The notes below the pieces were generated by a model. It did not search any database. It was not told the DNA's origin and saw nothing but the letters and a program-made list of their open reading frames with translations. From the NCBI GenBank assembly GCA_965232615.1, contig OZ246985.1, positions 310,001 through 374,000 of the forward strand: a stretch of 64,000 bases of DNA, written 5' to 3'. This DNA is from UBA2779 sp965232615 (GTDB lineage Bacteria; Spirochaetota; Spirochaetia; DSM-2461). Within the stretch, counting starts at the first letter, position 1. Each line of letters opens with the position of its first letter. A program made the position numbers and the translations under genes. Below are positions 17,832 through 28,060 of the stretch, piece by piece.

Positions 17832-20800
17832 AATGAGATTGACGGGAATGATTCCGTTGCTGAGAAGGATCTTTGATGAGTATAGAACCCAGAAGTCTAT
17901 ATTTGACCTGTCGGAGGAGAGCTGGTACAGGAAAAAGGATGAACGGAAGATCAACATCCTGGGAGATAACTGCGGTACAGTTCTTGGTCCGGCAGCAGGA
18001 CCCCATACCCAGCTTGCCCAGAACATTGTGGCATCCTACCTTACCGGGAGCCGGTTCATTGAATTGAAAACAGTTCAGATTCTCGATGCCCTGGAGATCG
18101 ATAAGCCATGTATCGACATCTATGATGAGGGATACAATACGGAGTGGTCCACAGAGCTATCGCTTGAAGAAGCATGGCGGGAATATGCCCGGGCATGGAT
18201 TGCCCTTCATCTTCTTGAAGAGATTTTTGATATGAAACCAGCCGATGAAGTGCGATCCTTTGTGTTTAACATGAGCGTGGGCTACGACATGAAGGGCATT
18301 AAAACCGACAGGATGCAGCAGTATCTCGATCGGCTGATGGATTGCTCGGAGGAACCGTTGTTTCAGCAGTGGCTCAGCGATGCTGCCAGAGAATTACCTG
18401 CCATGCTGAAAGGAACAGGTCTGGAACACAAGGCGGTAAAAATCCCTGAGGCCATTGAGCGTATCAGCAGCAAAATATGTCATTCAGTAACCCTGTCCAC
18501 CATGCATGGATGTCCACCGGAGGAGATTGAATCCATCTGCCATTACATGCTCACCGAGCGACAACTGGATACTTATGTGAAACTCAATCCGACCCTTCTG
18601 GGTCTTGATACCGTCCAGAATATATTGACGAATCTTGGTTATGGGTATGTCCAGTTAAATTCCGAAGGCTTCAAGCACGATCTTCAATATCCTGACGCGT
18701 TGGACATCCTCTCCAGACTTCGCGAAACAGCCAGAGATTTCGGTCTTGTTTTCGGCGTAAAACTGACCAACACCCTGGCGGTCATCAATAACAGAAATGC
18801 TCTGCCGGATAAGGATATGTACCTTTCAGGCCGAGCCCTGTTCCCCTTATCGATTGGCATAGCGGATAAGCTTTCCACACATTTTGATGGCGATCTACCC
18901 ATATCTTTTTCCGGCGGAATATCAATTCACAATGTGGAGGCGGTATTTCAAACGGGTATTCGTCCCATCACCCTGGCCACAGACCTGCTCAAACCCGGTG
19001 GTTATCTGCGTCAGGTACAGATGGCCCAAAAACTGGATAATCTGGCAAGCTGGGACTATCCAAAAATTGATGTAAAGGCATTGAGTCAGCTGGCCAGGAA
19101 TTCCCTGACCGATGAAACGCTTGCAAAGGATTACCGCGGCGAGGATGAGGCGGCCACTCCAGGCCCCCTGCCCCTCTTCGACTGCTACGAGGCTCCCTGC
19201 ATCTCCGCCTGTGCCATTGGTCAGCACATTCCTGAATACATCCGCCTTGTTGGGGAAGGCCGTTATCGGGATGCCATGGAATGCATCTATGAAAGGAATG
19301 CCCTTCCATCTATAACAGGGCATATCTGCGATCATCAATGTCAGCTCGTGTGTACAAGACTGGATTACGATGGCTGTATCAATATCAGGGAGGTAAAAAA
19401 GGCCGCCGTTTTGAACGGTATGGATGCGTATCGTCAGAGCTGGGTGAAACCCGAGATTACACAAAACAAAAAAGTCGCCGTTGTGGGTGCTGGGCCGGCC
19501 GGGTTATCAGCGGCTTTCTTTCTGGCCAGGGAGGGCTTTCCCGTAACAGTCTTTGAAAGGGAAGAGGATGCTGGGGGTGTGGTACGCTACGTTGTCCCGC
19601 ACTTCAGAATCCCAAGAGAGGCCATCAGCAGTGATATTGATTTCATCAAGGATCAAGGTGTTCAATTTGAGTTCAACGCACCGGAAAACATTGATGTCGA
19701 AGCCCTGAGAAGTCAGGGATTCGAATACATCCTTCTGGGAGTCGGAACTTACCAGACCAGAGACTTCATCCTTGAAGGAGGAAATACCAACATACACCCG
19801 TCTGTTCCCTTCCTGACTCAGTTTAACAAAGACTCCTCAACGCTGAACATGGGAAAACATGTTGTGGTAATCGGCGCTGGAGATACGGCAATGGACTGTG
19901 CCAGAAGCGCCATCCGCTGCCCTGGAACAGAGAAGGCTTCCATTGTCTACAGGAGGGCGTTCCGTCAGATGCCGGCCAGCCGTGAGGAATATGAATTTGC
20001 CCTGGAGGATAATGTTGATTTTCATTGGCTTCGCAATCCGGAGAAATTCACCCCGGATGGTACTTTGACAATTCGGGTGATGGAACTCGGCGAGAAAGAT
20101 TCTTCCGGCAGACGGCGGCCGGTTCCCACCGATAAGACCGAAACTCTGCGGGTTGACAGCATCGTGTACGCCATCGGAGATGATCCCGATGAGAATCTAT
20201 TGAAGGAGGTGGGATTGAAGCCTGACCGCGAATCCGGCGTACAGACTTTCGAAGGAGGTGAAACGGAACTGACCAACGTGTTCCTCATTGGCGACAGCCG
20301 CACGGGAACCTCCACCATTGTTCAGTGCATCAACGAGGGCCGAAGCGCCGCTGATGTCATCTGCCGGAAAGAAAATCCTGCATGGAAGCGAAAGGAAAAG
20401 CTTCCGTTCATGGATCCCCTCGAACAGAAGAAGCAGATTGGAAGCAAGAAGGGGGAGGTTTCGGTGAAGCCGGATGCCCGCTCCGAGTACAATGTTTCGA
20501 TATTTGGATCTACCGAATTAAATCGTTGTTTGGAGTGTAATTATATCTGCAATAAATGTGTTGATGTCTGCCCGAATCGAGCAAATATTGCCGTCCCGGT
20601 TCAGAAGGAGCCCATGTTTAACAATCCATTTGAAATCGTGCATATTGACGCTTACTGCAATGAATGCGGAGACTGCGGCCGCTACTGTCCCTGGGAAGGA
20701 CGTCCCTATGTCGACAAGCCGACTGTTTTCAATTCCATGAAGGATTTTGAAAACAGTGAAAATCCCGGCTGGCTTCTGGATAATGGCCAACTGCATGTCC

Positions 20801-20940
20801 GATTCAAAGGTGAAATCATGGTTGACCCGAAACCCTCAGAGGACGGGGATCTCAAGGCATTCATGAGACTGTACTCCATCCTCAAGGAATCCAGATCGGA
20901 ATTATTTGCTCCGATGGATTCGGAGGGGATTGCCGTATGA
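17821..20940 (+). CDS. ygfK: YgfK-type iron-sulfur flavoprotein oxidoreductase
   Basis: This 1039-residue protein matches E. coli YgfK in size and plan. It has an N-terminal barrel domain related to dihydropyrimidine dehydrogenase and a GltD-like linker with CYEAPCISACAIGQHIPEYI and a following C-x3-C region. The FAD/NADPH module has GAGPAGLSAAFFLAREGF near residue 555 and IGAGDTAMDCARSA near 690. Two C-terminal ferredoxin-like clusters follow (CLECNYICNKCVDVCPNRAN; CNECGDCGRYCPWEGRP). YgfK is annotated as a putative selenate reductase subunit, but a role as electron hub for the selenium-dependent molybdenum hydroxylases is more likely. AGGAGGAG at 17804-17811 fixes the ATG at 17821. Confidence 0.9.
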   Translation: MSDKMRLTGMIPLLRRIFDEYRTQKSIFDLSEESWYRKKDERKINILGDNCGTVLGPAAGPHTQLAQNIVASYLTGSRFIELKTVQILDALEIDKPCIDIYDEGYNTEWSTELSLEEAWREYARAWIALHLLEEIFDMKPADEVRSFVFNMSVGYDMKGIKTDRMQQYLDRLMDCSEEPLFQQWLSDAARELPAMLKGTGLEHKAVKIPEAIERISSKICHSVTLSTMHGCPPEEIESICHYMLTERQLDTYVKLNPTLLGLDTVQNILTNLGYGYVQLNSEGFKHDLQYPDALDILSRLRETARDFGLVFGVKLTNTLAVINNRNALPDKDMYLSGRALFPLSIGIADKLSTHFDGDLPISFSGGISIHNVEAVFQTGIRPITLATDLLKPGGYLRQVQMAQKLDNLASWDYPKIDVKALSQLARNSLTDETLAKDYRGEDEAATPGPLPLFDCYEAPCISACAIGQHIPEYIRLVGEGRYRDAMECIYERNALPSITGHICDHQCQLVCTRLDYDGCINIREVKKAAVLNGMDAYRQSWVKPEITQNKKVAVVGAGPAGLSAAFFLAREGFPVTVFEREEDAGGVVRYVVPHFRIPREAISSDIDFIKDQGVQFEFNAPENIDVEALRSQGFEYILLGVGTYQTRDFILEGGNTNIHPSVPFLTQFNKDSSTLNMGKHVVVIGAGDTAMDCARSAIRCPGTEKASIVYRRAFRQMPASREEYEFALEDNVDFHWLRNPEKFTPDGTLTIRVMELGEKDSSGRRRPVPTDKTETLRVDSIVYAIGDDPDENLLKEVGLKPDRESGVQTFEGGETELTNVFLIGDSRTGTSTIVQCINEGRSAADVICRKENPAWKRKEKLPFMDPLEQKKQIGSKKGEVSVKPDARSEYNVSIFGSTELNRCLECNYICNKCVDVCPNRANIAVPVQKEPMFNNPFEIVHIDAYCNECGDCGRYCPWEGRPYVDKPTVFNSMKDFENSENPGWLLDNGQLHVRFKGEIMVDPKPSEDGDLKAFMRLYSILKESRSELFAPMDSEGIAV

Positions 20941-22259
20941 TTCTATTGAAAAACGCAACGCTGATTGATATGGAGCCACCTGCCATCCGAGATTCCATGG
21001 ATCTTCTGGTGAAGAATGACACAATTAAGGAAATCGGCAGCAATCTTTCCGCACCGGATGCCCAGGTGGTGGATCTGGGAGGAAAACTGCTCTTCCCCGG
21101 CCTGGTATGCAGTCATCATCATTACTATTCAGGACTTGCCCGGGGAATTATGGCGAACATAGGTCCAACACCGGATTTTGCTTCGGTTCTGAAAAACCTC
21201 TGGTGGCGCCTTGATCGTGCCCTGGATCAGGAAAGCCTGAAGGCATCGGCCCTGATCTGCTCCCTGGATGCCATACGGTCGGGAACGACTTCCGTTATTG
21301 ACCATCACGCCTCACCGTCCTGTGTCGAAGGATCGCTCAGCATACTCAAGGAAGCCTTTGAATTCTGCGGGTTGAGGGGCATGAGTTGTTATGAAGTGAC
21401 GGATCGGAACGGCAGGGATGAAATGCTGGCCGGGATAGAGGAAAACCGCCGATTCGCGGAGGCATTGGACAAAGAGAAGGCATCGGGTCAGTGGCAGGGA
21501 TTGTTTGAGGCGCACATAGGCGGTCATGCTCCATTTACACTGAACGATGAGGCATTGAGACTCCTTGGCGATTTGGTTGAAAACAGTGGCCGGGGATTTC
21601 ACATTCATGTCGCTGAGGACCGCTACGATGTTTCCTTCTCTCATGCCCACTACGGCAAGGATTTAATTGCGCGGCTGGATGAGTTTGGATTGGTCAACGA
21701 AAAGAGTCTGATGGTGCATGGTGTCTATCTCAATTCTACTGAGATAGAACTTCTCAATGAGAGGAATGCTTTTCTGGTGCACAATGCCCGGTCAAACATG
21801 AATAACAATGTTGGTTACAACCAGCATCTTCCAGAACTTGATAATCTGGCCATTGGAACAGACGGCATTGGAGCTGACATGTTTGAAGAAGTGAAGTTTG
21901 CTTATTTCAACCATAAGAATAATGGCGGTCCCTGGTGGCCTGGTGACTACCTCAAGGCTTTGATGGCCGGTAATACGATTCTGGAACGAAATTTTGGGGC
22001 TTCATTCGGCAAACTGAGACCCGGTTACAAGGCTGATCTGGTTATTGCTGATTATTCGGCTCCCACAGCCCTGCTGCCGGAGAATGTCGCTGGGCATCTT
22101 GTTTTCGGTATGGGTTCTGCCATTGTTGAATCCGTGATAATCAATGGACAGTTTGTATACAGGGATGGAGTTTTTCCTTTCGAGACAGATGACATCTACA
22201 GAAATGCAGCGAACCAGAGTCTGGCGCTCTGGGACACAATGAATCAAGTAAAGGCATAG
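20937..22259 (+). CDS. ssnA: SsnA-type aminohydrolase
   Basis: The 440-residue protein is an amidohydrolase of the SsnA family, related to guanine and chlorohydrolase-like deaminases. The metal motif SHHHYY lies near residue 60, with FHIHVAED, a HNARSNMNNNVG segment and the catalytic TDGIGADM. SsnA proteins always occur with YgfK and YgeY in selenium-linked purine clusters; the substrate is unknown. The ATG overlaps the ygfK stop (ATGA). The next gene begins one base after the ssnA stop. Confidence 0.9.
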   Translation: MILLKNATLIDMEPPAIRDSMDLLVKNDTIKEIGSNLSAPDAQVVDLGGKLLFPGLVCSHHHYYSGLARGIMANIGPTPDFASVLKNLWWRLDRALDQESLKASALICSLDAIRSGTTSVIDHHASPSCVEGSLSILKEAFEFCGLRGMSCYEVTDRNGRDEMLAGIEENRRFAEALDKEKASGQWQGLFEAHIGGHAPFTLNDEALRLLGDLVENSGRGFHIHVAEDRYDVSFSHAHYGKDLIARLDEFGLVNEKSLMVHGVYLNSTEIELLNERNAFLVHNARSNMNNNVGYNQHLPELDNLAIGTDGIGADMFEEVKFAYFNHKNNGGPWWPGDYLKALMAGNTILERNFGASFGKLRPGYKADLVIADYSAPTALLPENVAGHLVFGMGSAIVESVIINGQFVYRDGVFPFETDDIYRNAANQSLALWDTMNQVKA

Positions 22260-22260
22260 G

Positions 22261-23487
22261 ATGAAAATGAAAATCAGTGGTGAAATTCTGTCAAAAACGG
22301 CTCAGTACAGGGATGATACAGCCCGTGTACTGAGTGATATCGTAAAGATTAAATCTTACTCCTGTGAGGAAAATGATGTTATCTATAAACTGAAGGAAAT
22401 GTGTGAGGGTTACGGATTTGATGAAGTGAGAATCGATGGATTGGGGAACCTGGTTACCCGGGTGGGTAATGGGCCGAAGAAAATCGCCATCGATGCCCAT
22501 ATCGATACGGTGGAGGTTGGAGACCCTTCCCAGTGGAACAAGGATCCTTTTTCCGGTGAAATATCCGGCGGTCTTGTCCATGGCCGGGGCACCAGCGATC
22601 AGAAAGGCGGTGCGGCCAGTATGGTAACGGCTGGCCGAGTATTGAAGGAACTGGGCTACAATGGACAGTACAGTGTTTATTTTGTCTTCACCGTGATGGA
22701 GGAAGACTGTGACGGAATGTGCTGGAAATACCTGATAGAAGAAGAAAAGCTCAGGCCGGACTATGTGGTTTCCACAGAACCAACCAGTTGCCGGCTATAC
22801 CGGGGACATCGGGGAAGAATGGAAATGGTGTTGAGACTGAAGGGCCTTTCTGCTCACGGCAGTGCTCCCGAACGCGGTGACAGTGCGGCCTATAAGGCGG
22901 CACGGGCTGCCCTGGCCCTGGAAAATCTGAACACTCAGCTCCAGCCAGATGATGATAATTTCCTCGGTAAGGGAACCATTGTTGTCTCACAAATTCATGT
23001 AAAGGGTCCTTCTCAATGCGCGGTGCCGGATCAGGCCATGCTGTACCTGGACAGGAGACTCACCTGGGGTGAGGATGCTGATCTGGCCATCTCCCAGGTA
23101 AAAAAGGCCGTTTCCGAAGCTCTGGGTGAGGATGAGTCCGCAGTGGATGTGATCATGCCGGACTATGAAAAACGGGGATGGAAAAATGCCGATTACAGCC
23201 AGGAACTCTATTTCCCAACATGGAAGATTCCTGAATCCCACGATCTGGTACAGGCCGGTGTGAGAGGATACAGGGCTCTCTGGAACGGGACTCCAGAAAT
23301 CGACAAGTGGACATTTTCCACCAATCTCGTGGCCACCACTGGCCGGCACAAAATTCCCGCTATCGGATTCGGTCCTGGAGATGAAAACCAGGCCCATGCT
23401 CCGAATGAAATAACCCGTGTCGATGATCTTGAAAAGTGCAGTGCTTTCTATGCCATGCTGCCCTATGCCCTGGAAGACGGCTCCTGA
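22261..23487 (+). CDS. ygeY: YgeY-type M20 hydrolase
   Basis: This 408-residue zinc hydrolase of the M20 (ArgE/DapE/ACY1) family is named YgeY in selenium-metabolism clusters. Visible motifs are AIDAHIDTVE (metal His and Asp), GRGTSDQKGG (bridging Asp) and MEEDCDG (general base Glu-Glu). Such enzymes cleave an N-carbamoyl or N-acyl bond, which fits removing the carbamoyl or amide group from a purine ring-opening product. The start is one base after the ssnA stop. Confidence 0.88.
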   Translation: MKMKISGEILSKTAQYRDDTARVLSDIVKIKSYSCEENDVIYKLKEMCEGYGFDEVRIDGLGNLVTRVGNGPKKIAIDAHIDTVEVGDPSQWNKDPFSGEISGGLVHGRGTSDQKGGAASMVTAGRVLKELGYNGQYSVYFVFTVMEEDCDGMCWKYLIEEEKLRPDYVVSTEPTSCRLYRGHRGRMEMVLRLKGLSAHGSAPERGDSAAYKAARAALALENLNTQLQPDDDNFLGKGTIVVSQIHVKGPSQCAVPDQAMLYLDRRLTWGEDADLAISQVKKAVSEALGEDESAVDVIMPDYEKRGWKNADYSQELYFPTWKIPESHDLVQAGVRGYRALWNGTPEIDKWTFSTNLVATTGRHKIPAIGFGPGDENQAHAPNEITRVDDLEKCSAFYAMLPYALEDGS

Positions 23488-23492
23488 TTCCA

Positions 23493-24635
23493 ATGTTTGG
23501 TTTACGGTGTATCGAATGCGGGAAGTCCTATGAAATAACCCCTGACAGAATGCTGTGCGATTCCTGCTCCACCCGGCAGAAACCCGACGAACCTCTGAGA
23601 GGGCTGCTGGAGTTTGAACTTGACGCGAAGGTCCCTGAAACGTGGGATATTTACGATTTCCTGCCGGTAGAGCAGAATTATTTTCCGCCCATACCCGTGG
23701 GAAACACCCCATTGTGGACGGGAGAAAACCTCCGGCAGAAAACCGGTTTCCCGGATCTCTACCTTAAGGACGATGGAATGAATCCCACCGGATCATTCAA
23801 GGACAGGGCCAGTTATCTGGTGGCGGCATTTGCCCGAAAATTTGGCATAAGGGATATCGTGGTGGCCTCGACAGGCAATGCCGGTTCCTCCATGGCCGGT
23901 GTGGGAGCAGCCGCTTCCCTCAATATTCGCCTCTATCTCCCTGAGTCCGCACCGGAGGCGAAAATTGTTCAATCCTGCCAGTACGGAGCAACCCTGATAC
24001 GGGTTGAGGGCAATTATGATCAGGCCTATGAACAGTCTATGAAATATGCTACCCAGCATGGTGGTCTCTCCCGAAATACCGCTCACAATCCTCTCACCAT
24101 AGAGGGGAAGAAAACCGTATCCCTGGAATTATTCAAGCAGCTTGGGAACCGTGTTCCAGATTACATCTTTGTCTCCGTTGGAGATGGTGTTATTCTCAGC
24201 GGTGTGTACAGGGGTTTGGAAGACCTTCTTGCCCAGGGGAAAATTGATAAGATACCGACTGTTATGGCTGTCCAGGCGGAGGGCTCCGCGGCCATTGCCA
24301 GAGCAATACAGAAGGGTGCATTCACGAAGCCTGTCCGGGCAGAAACAATCGCCGATTCCATATCGGTGGATGTTCCCAAAGGGGGGTATTTTGCTCTTCA
24401 ACGGCTGCAGAGGCATAGCGGTGAAGTCCTAACCGTCAGCGATGATGAAATTCTTCATGCCCAGAACACAGTTGCCCGCAGCACCGGACTTTTCTCAGAA
24501 CCGGCCGGAGCCACTGCCGCCGCAGGATTCATCAAACTCATGGACCATCTGCCCAAAAAGGCAACGTATGTTTTACTGCTTACCGGCAATGGTCTGAAGG
24601 ACATAGCATCAGCCCGGAAAGGAGTCAAACTATGA
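23493..24635 (+). CDS. Threonine synthase-like PLP enzyme
   Basis: The protein has an N-terminal zinc-ribbon-like segment (CIECGKSYEITPDRMLCDSC) and a fold-type II PLP domain with the lysine motif GSFKDRA near residue 105. STGNAGSS, the phosphate loop VGDGVILSG and a late LLTGNGLKD follow. These are the marks of threonine synthase. Its place inside a purine operon makes a role in threonine synthesis doubtful; a related beta-replacement or amine lyase reaction on a breakdown product is possible. ATG 23493 follows ygeY after 5 bp, without a strong ribosome binding site. Confidence 0.8.
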   Translation: MFGLRCIECGKSYEITPDRMLCDSCSTRQKPDEPLRGLLEFELDAKVPETWDIYDFLPVEQNYFPPIPVGNTPLWTGENLRQKTGFPDLYLKDDGMNPTGSFKDRASYLVAAFARKFGIRDIVVASTGNAGSSMAGVGAAASLNIRLYLPESAPEAKIVQSCQYGATLIRVEGNYDQAYEQSMKYATQHGGLSRNTAHNPLTIEGKKTVSLELFKQLGNRVPDYIFVSVGDGVILSGVYRGLEDLLAQGKIDKIPTVMAVQAEGSAAIARAIQKGAFTKPVRAETIADSISVDVPKGGYFALQRLQRHSGEVLTVSDDEILHAQNTVARSTGLFSEPAGATAAAGFIKLMDHLPKKATYVLLLTGNGLKDIASARKGVKL

Positions 24636-26767
24636 GTATCAGCGCCAGTATTCCCCGTGTGGATGGTCAGGAAAAGTGTTCGGGAGAGGCGATGTACATC
24701 GCTGATTTTCCAGGGAAGGACTTCCTGACGGCACGTTTCTACAGATCGGCATTTTCAAGAGGATATATCAAGCAGATTCATCTGCCTGATCTCCCGGATG
24801 GTTATTATGTAACGGACTACAGGGATGTTCCCGCCCATAATCACGTTGCAATGATTACCACAGACTGGCCTGCTTTTGCAGAAAAGGAAATTCGATATAA
24901 GGGACAGATCATCCTGGTACTGGCCGGACCGGATCCTGTTGTTGTTGACCGGTTGATTGCTCAAATTAAGGTTGATTACGACAAAGTAGAAACTGCCGTG
25001 ACGCTGGAGGATGCCCTGGCCCTGAAAGGTGGACCCATCCACGGAACAGACAATGTCTACGCGGATCATCACCTGGAAAAAGGGGATGTGGAATCTGTCT
25101 TTTCCAGGGCATCCCATGTGGTGGAAGGGGTGTATGAAACTGGTTTTCAGGAACAGCTCTACATGGAACCTCAGGGACTCTGTGCCTGGTTGGAAGATGA
25201 GGGAAGCAAGGTAGTGATCCATGGAACCCTGCAATGTCCGTTCTATGTAAAACATTCCCTTGAGGAAGCTCTTGGCAAAGCATATAAAGTGCGGGTGATT
25301 CAGTCTGTTACCGGCGGGGGATTTGGTGGCAAGGAGGATTATCCTGAGATTATGGGCGTTCCTCTTGCTGTGGCAGCCCTCAAGAGCGGCAAACCCCTGA
25401 GGATGATTTTTGACCGTACCGAAGACATGGCATGGACTTCGAAACGTCATCCATCACAAACCCGTATCCGCACAGCCCACAAAGATGATGGATCGGTAAT
25501 GGCCATGGATTATGAAATTACACTCAATGGCGGCGCCTATGAAAGCTATTCCAATATAGTTCTACAGCGGGCCATTTTCACTTCCAACGGTGTGTATAAT
25601 TTCCCCAATGTCCGTGTTCATGGGCTGGCACTGGCCACCAACACTGTTCCATCCGGGGCATTTCGGGGTTTCGGAGCTCCCCAGGCCATATTCGCGCTGG
25701 AAAAACATATGGAGAAGGCGGCCCGGGCATTCGATATGGAACCTCTTGAGCTGAAGCAGAAACACCTGCTCCGCAAGGGTGATTCTACAATTACCGGGGG
25801 GACTGTCCGGGAATCGGTGATACTGGATCAACTCATTCTCAAGGCAAGGGGAATTTCCGGCTATGATGAAAAACGAGCAAGGTATGCCACTGAACCGTAT
25901 CGGGGCATCGGCATGTCCATGTTCAATCACGGCTGCGGTTTCACTGGTGATGGGGAGCAGAAGATCATCAAGGGGCAGGTGAAACTGTTGAAAGATGAGC
26001 AGGACAGGGTGGAAATTCTGGTAGCCAGTATAGACATGGGTCAGGGACCTTCCACGACACTGAGAAAAGTTGTGGGAGCAATTCTTGATATTCCTCCCCA
26101 CGAAATCATTTATGAGAATCCGGATACCGACCGTGTTCCTGACTCAGGGCCAACGGTGGCCAGCCGGACAATGATGGTTGTGGGTTATCTCCTGCAGACA
26201 GCGGCTTCAAAACTCAAAAAGATATGGAAAGATGGGGAAAGGCAGGAAACTGAAGCCCACTACACCCTACCCCCCGGCATTCAATGGAACCAGGAAGAAT
26301 TGAAGGGCGATGCTTATGGAGCCTTTGGCTGGGGAGTGAATGTTGTTGAAGTTTCGGTGGATCCGGTAAGCTGGGAAGTCACAGTTGAGGGGGTCTGGGC
26401 TGCGTATGATGTCGGAGTCCCCATTGACCACCGGGTGGTTTATGGTCAGATTCAGGGCGGCATGAGTCAGGCGTTGGGCTATGCCTACCTGGAGAAACTT
26501 GAAACGGATGAAGATGGAGCTTTCAAACAGACCACTATGGCCGATTACATCATTCCCACTGCTCTGGATAATCCTCGAACCCATGCGGTCACTATAAACA
26601 ATCCCTATGAATTTGGTCCCTTTGGAGCAAAGGGTATGGGCGAAATGGTACATGATGGCGGACATGCCGCCTTTGCTTCGGCCGTGGAACAGGCCACAGG
26701 GCGGGATTGCCCGAGAATTCCTGTAACACCTGAATACCTGATGGAGGTAATGACGAATGGATCTTAG
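24632..26767 (+). CDS. xdhA: Xanthine dehydrogenase molybdenum subunit
   Basis: This 711-residue molybdopterin hydroxylase large subunit belongs to the xanthine oxidase family. It has TGGGFGGKEDYP (molybdenum site), GAFRGFGAPQ, DMGQGPSTTL and FGPFGAKGMGE, which ends in the catalytic Glu near residue 670. With the next two genes it forms a Mo, Fe-S and FAD enzyme hydroxylating purines or another N-heterocycle. Gene order Mo-FeS-FAD matches split bacterial enzymes. It overlaps the upstream gene by ATGA and xdhC by 11 bp. Confidence 0.88.
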   Translation: MSISASIPRVDGQEKCSGEAMYIADFPGKDFLTARFYRSAFSRGYIKQIHLPDLPDGYYVTDYRDVPAHNHVAMITTDWPAFAEKEIRYKGQIILVLAGPDPVVVDRLIAQIKVDYDKVETAVTLEDALALKGGPIHGTDNVYADHHLEKGDVESVFSRASHVVEGVYETGFQEQLYMEPQGLCAWLEDEGSKVVIHGTLQCPFYVKHSLEEALGKAYKVRVIQSVTGGGFGGKEDYPEIMGVPLAVAALKSGKPLRMIFDRTEDMAWTSKRHPSQTRIRTAHKDDGSVMAMDYEITLNGGAYESYSNIVLQRAIFTSNGVYNFPNVRVHGLALATNTVPSGAFRGFGAPQAIFALEKHMEKAARAFDMEPLELKQKHLLRKGDSTITGGTVRESVILDQLILKARGISGYDEKRARYATEPYRGIGMSMFNHGCGFTGDGEQKIIKGQVKLLKDEQDRVEILVASIDMGQGPSTTLRKVVGAILDIPPHEIIYENPDTDRVPDSGPTVASRTMMVVGYLLQTAASKLKKIWKDGERQETEAHYTLPPGIQWNQEELKGDAYGAFGWGVNVVEVSVDPVSWEVTVEGVWAAYDVGVPIDHRVVYGQIQGGMSQALGYAYLEKLETDEDGAFKQTTMADYIIPTALDNPRTHAVTINNPYEFGPFGAKGMGEMVHDGGHAAFASAVEQATGRDCPRIPVTPEYLMEVMTNGS

Positions 26768-27236
26768 CTTTGAGGTGAATGGAGAGAATCATACACTTGC
26801 TGTACAGCCTATGCGGCGACTGCTGGATATACTCCGGGATGATCTGGGGTTGACCGGCAGCAAGGAAGGTTGTGGAGAAGGAGAATGTGGCGCCTGTAGT
26901 GTTTTTTTGAATAACAAACTGGTGAATAGCTGTCTGGTTCCAGCTCATCAGTGTGATGGGGGCAGGATAATGACCATTGATGGCTTGAAGAACCAACCCT
27001 CCGGTCAACTGATTATCCAGTCCTTTACAGAAGCCCATTCGGCTCAATGCGGTTTCTGCACACCGGGAATGGTGATGGCCGCTGTGGATCTACTCAAGAA
27101 AAATTCTCAGCCCTCGGAAGCCTTTATACGGGAAGGGCTTTCCGGCAATATCTGCCGTTGTACAGGCTATGACATGATTGTGGATGGCATTCAGATTGCC
27201 GCCGAAAGAGCTGTGAAAGAGGAGGTAAAATGGTAA
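26757..27236 (+). CDS. xdhC: Xanthine dehydrogenase [2Fe-2S] subunit
   Basis: The 159-residue protein, the same length as E. coli XdhC, has two [2Fe-2S] clusters. The plant-type ferredoxin site is CGEGECGACSVFL with a later C in NSCLVP. The second, helical site is QCGFCTPG with CRCTGY near the end. All eight cysteines are present, unlike in the degenerate N-terminus of XdhD downstream. It passes electrons from the molybdenum centre to FAD. It overlaps both neighbours. Confidence 0.92.
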   Translation: MDLSFEVNGENHTLAVQPMRRLLDILRDDLGLTGSKEGCGEGECGACSVFLNNKLVNSCLVPAHQCDGGRIMTIDGLKNQPSGQLIIQSFTEAHSAQCGFCTPGMVMAAVDLLKKNSQPSEAFIREGLSGNICRCTGYDMIVDGIQIAAERAVKEEVKW

Positions 27237-28060
27237 AAAGCCTGCGGCCAGTCTCATTGGATGAAGCCCTGAGTTACCGTGAGGAAACAGGGGCACTGCT
27301 CTTTGCCGGCGGAACAGACTTGATGGTGAAACGGCGGGGGTACACCGGTACTGGGCCTTCCTTTGAGGAACCTGTTTTATTTCTGGATGCCATTGAGAGT
27401 ATGAAGAGCATTTCCCTGTCCGGCGCTTATTTGTGCATTGGTGGATCAGCAACCCTGGCGGAAATCATTGACTTCCAGCTACTGCCAGCCCTGCTTCGAA
27501 GTTCAATTATGGATATCGCGGCCCCGGGTCTCCGCAACCGGGCAACTCTGGGCGGAAACATCTGCAATGCCTCACCGGCCGGTGACAGTTTACCTGCCCT
27601 CTTCGTCCATGAGGCCGGTTTCGTTTTGAAGTCCACCCAGGGGGAACGCATTGTTCCAGCCGGGGAATTCTTCACCGGACCGGGTTCCACTGTGCTGGCT
27701 GACAATGAGATTCTTACAGAAATTCAAATCCCGATACTGGGAAGGGGGTCAACATACTACAGGAAAGTGGGAACCCGCAAGGCCAACGCCCTTTCAAAAC
27801 TCTCGGCGGCTGGTTATGCGCGGAAAGAGAATGACCAGCAGGTGGATTTCCGCTTTGCCCTTGGAGCCGTTGCTCCAACAGTGATACGACTCAGTAAGGC
27901 TGAGCAGATGGTACTCGGAGGTGAGGGTAGAGAATCAATTATGAAGGCCGCCTCTGAAGCTATCAGACCTATAGATGACCAGAGGTCTACGGCCGCGTAT
28001 AGAAAGCAGGCCGCATTGAATACTCTGGACGAGTTTTTGAAAATCATCGAGGAGGAATAA
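27230..28060 (+). CDS. xdhB: Xanthine dehydrogenase FAD subunit
   Basis: The 276-residue subunit belongs to the FAD-binding molybdopterin dehydrogenase family. It has FAGGTDLMV (FAD pyrophosphate loop), RNRATLGGNICNASPAGD and YRKVGTRKANALSKLS. It is the final electron acceptor of the XdhA-XdhC-XdhB complex and would hand electrons to NAD or to YgfK. Its start overlaps xdhC by 7 bp, and its stop shares a base with the next ATG. Confidence 0.9.
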   Translation: MVKSLRPVSLDEALSYREETGALLFAGGTDLMVKRRGYTGTGPSFEEPVLFLDAIESMKSISLSGAYLCIGGSATLAEIIDFQLLPALLRSSIMDIAAPGLRNRATLGGNICNASPAGDSLPALFVHEAGFVLKSTQGERIVPAGEFFTGPGSTVLADNEILTEIQIPILGRGSTYYRKVGTRKANALSKLSAAGYARKENDQQVDFRFALGAVAPTVIRLSKAEQMVLGGEGRESIMKAASEAIRPIDDQRSTAAYRKQAALNTLDEFLKIIEEE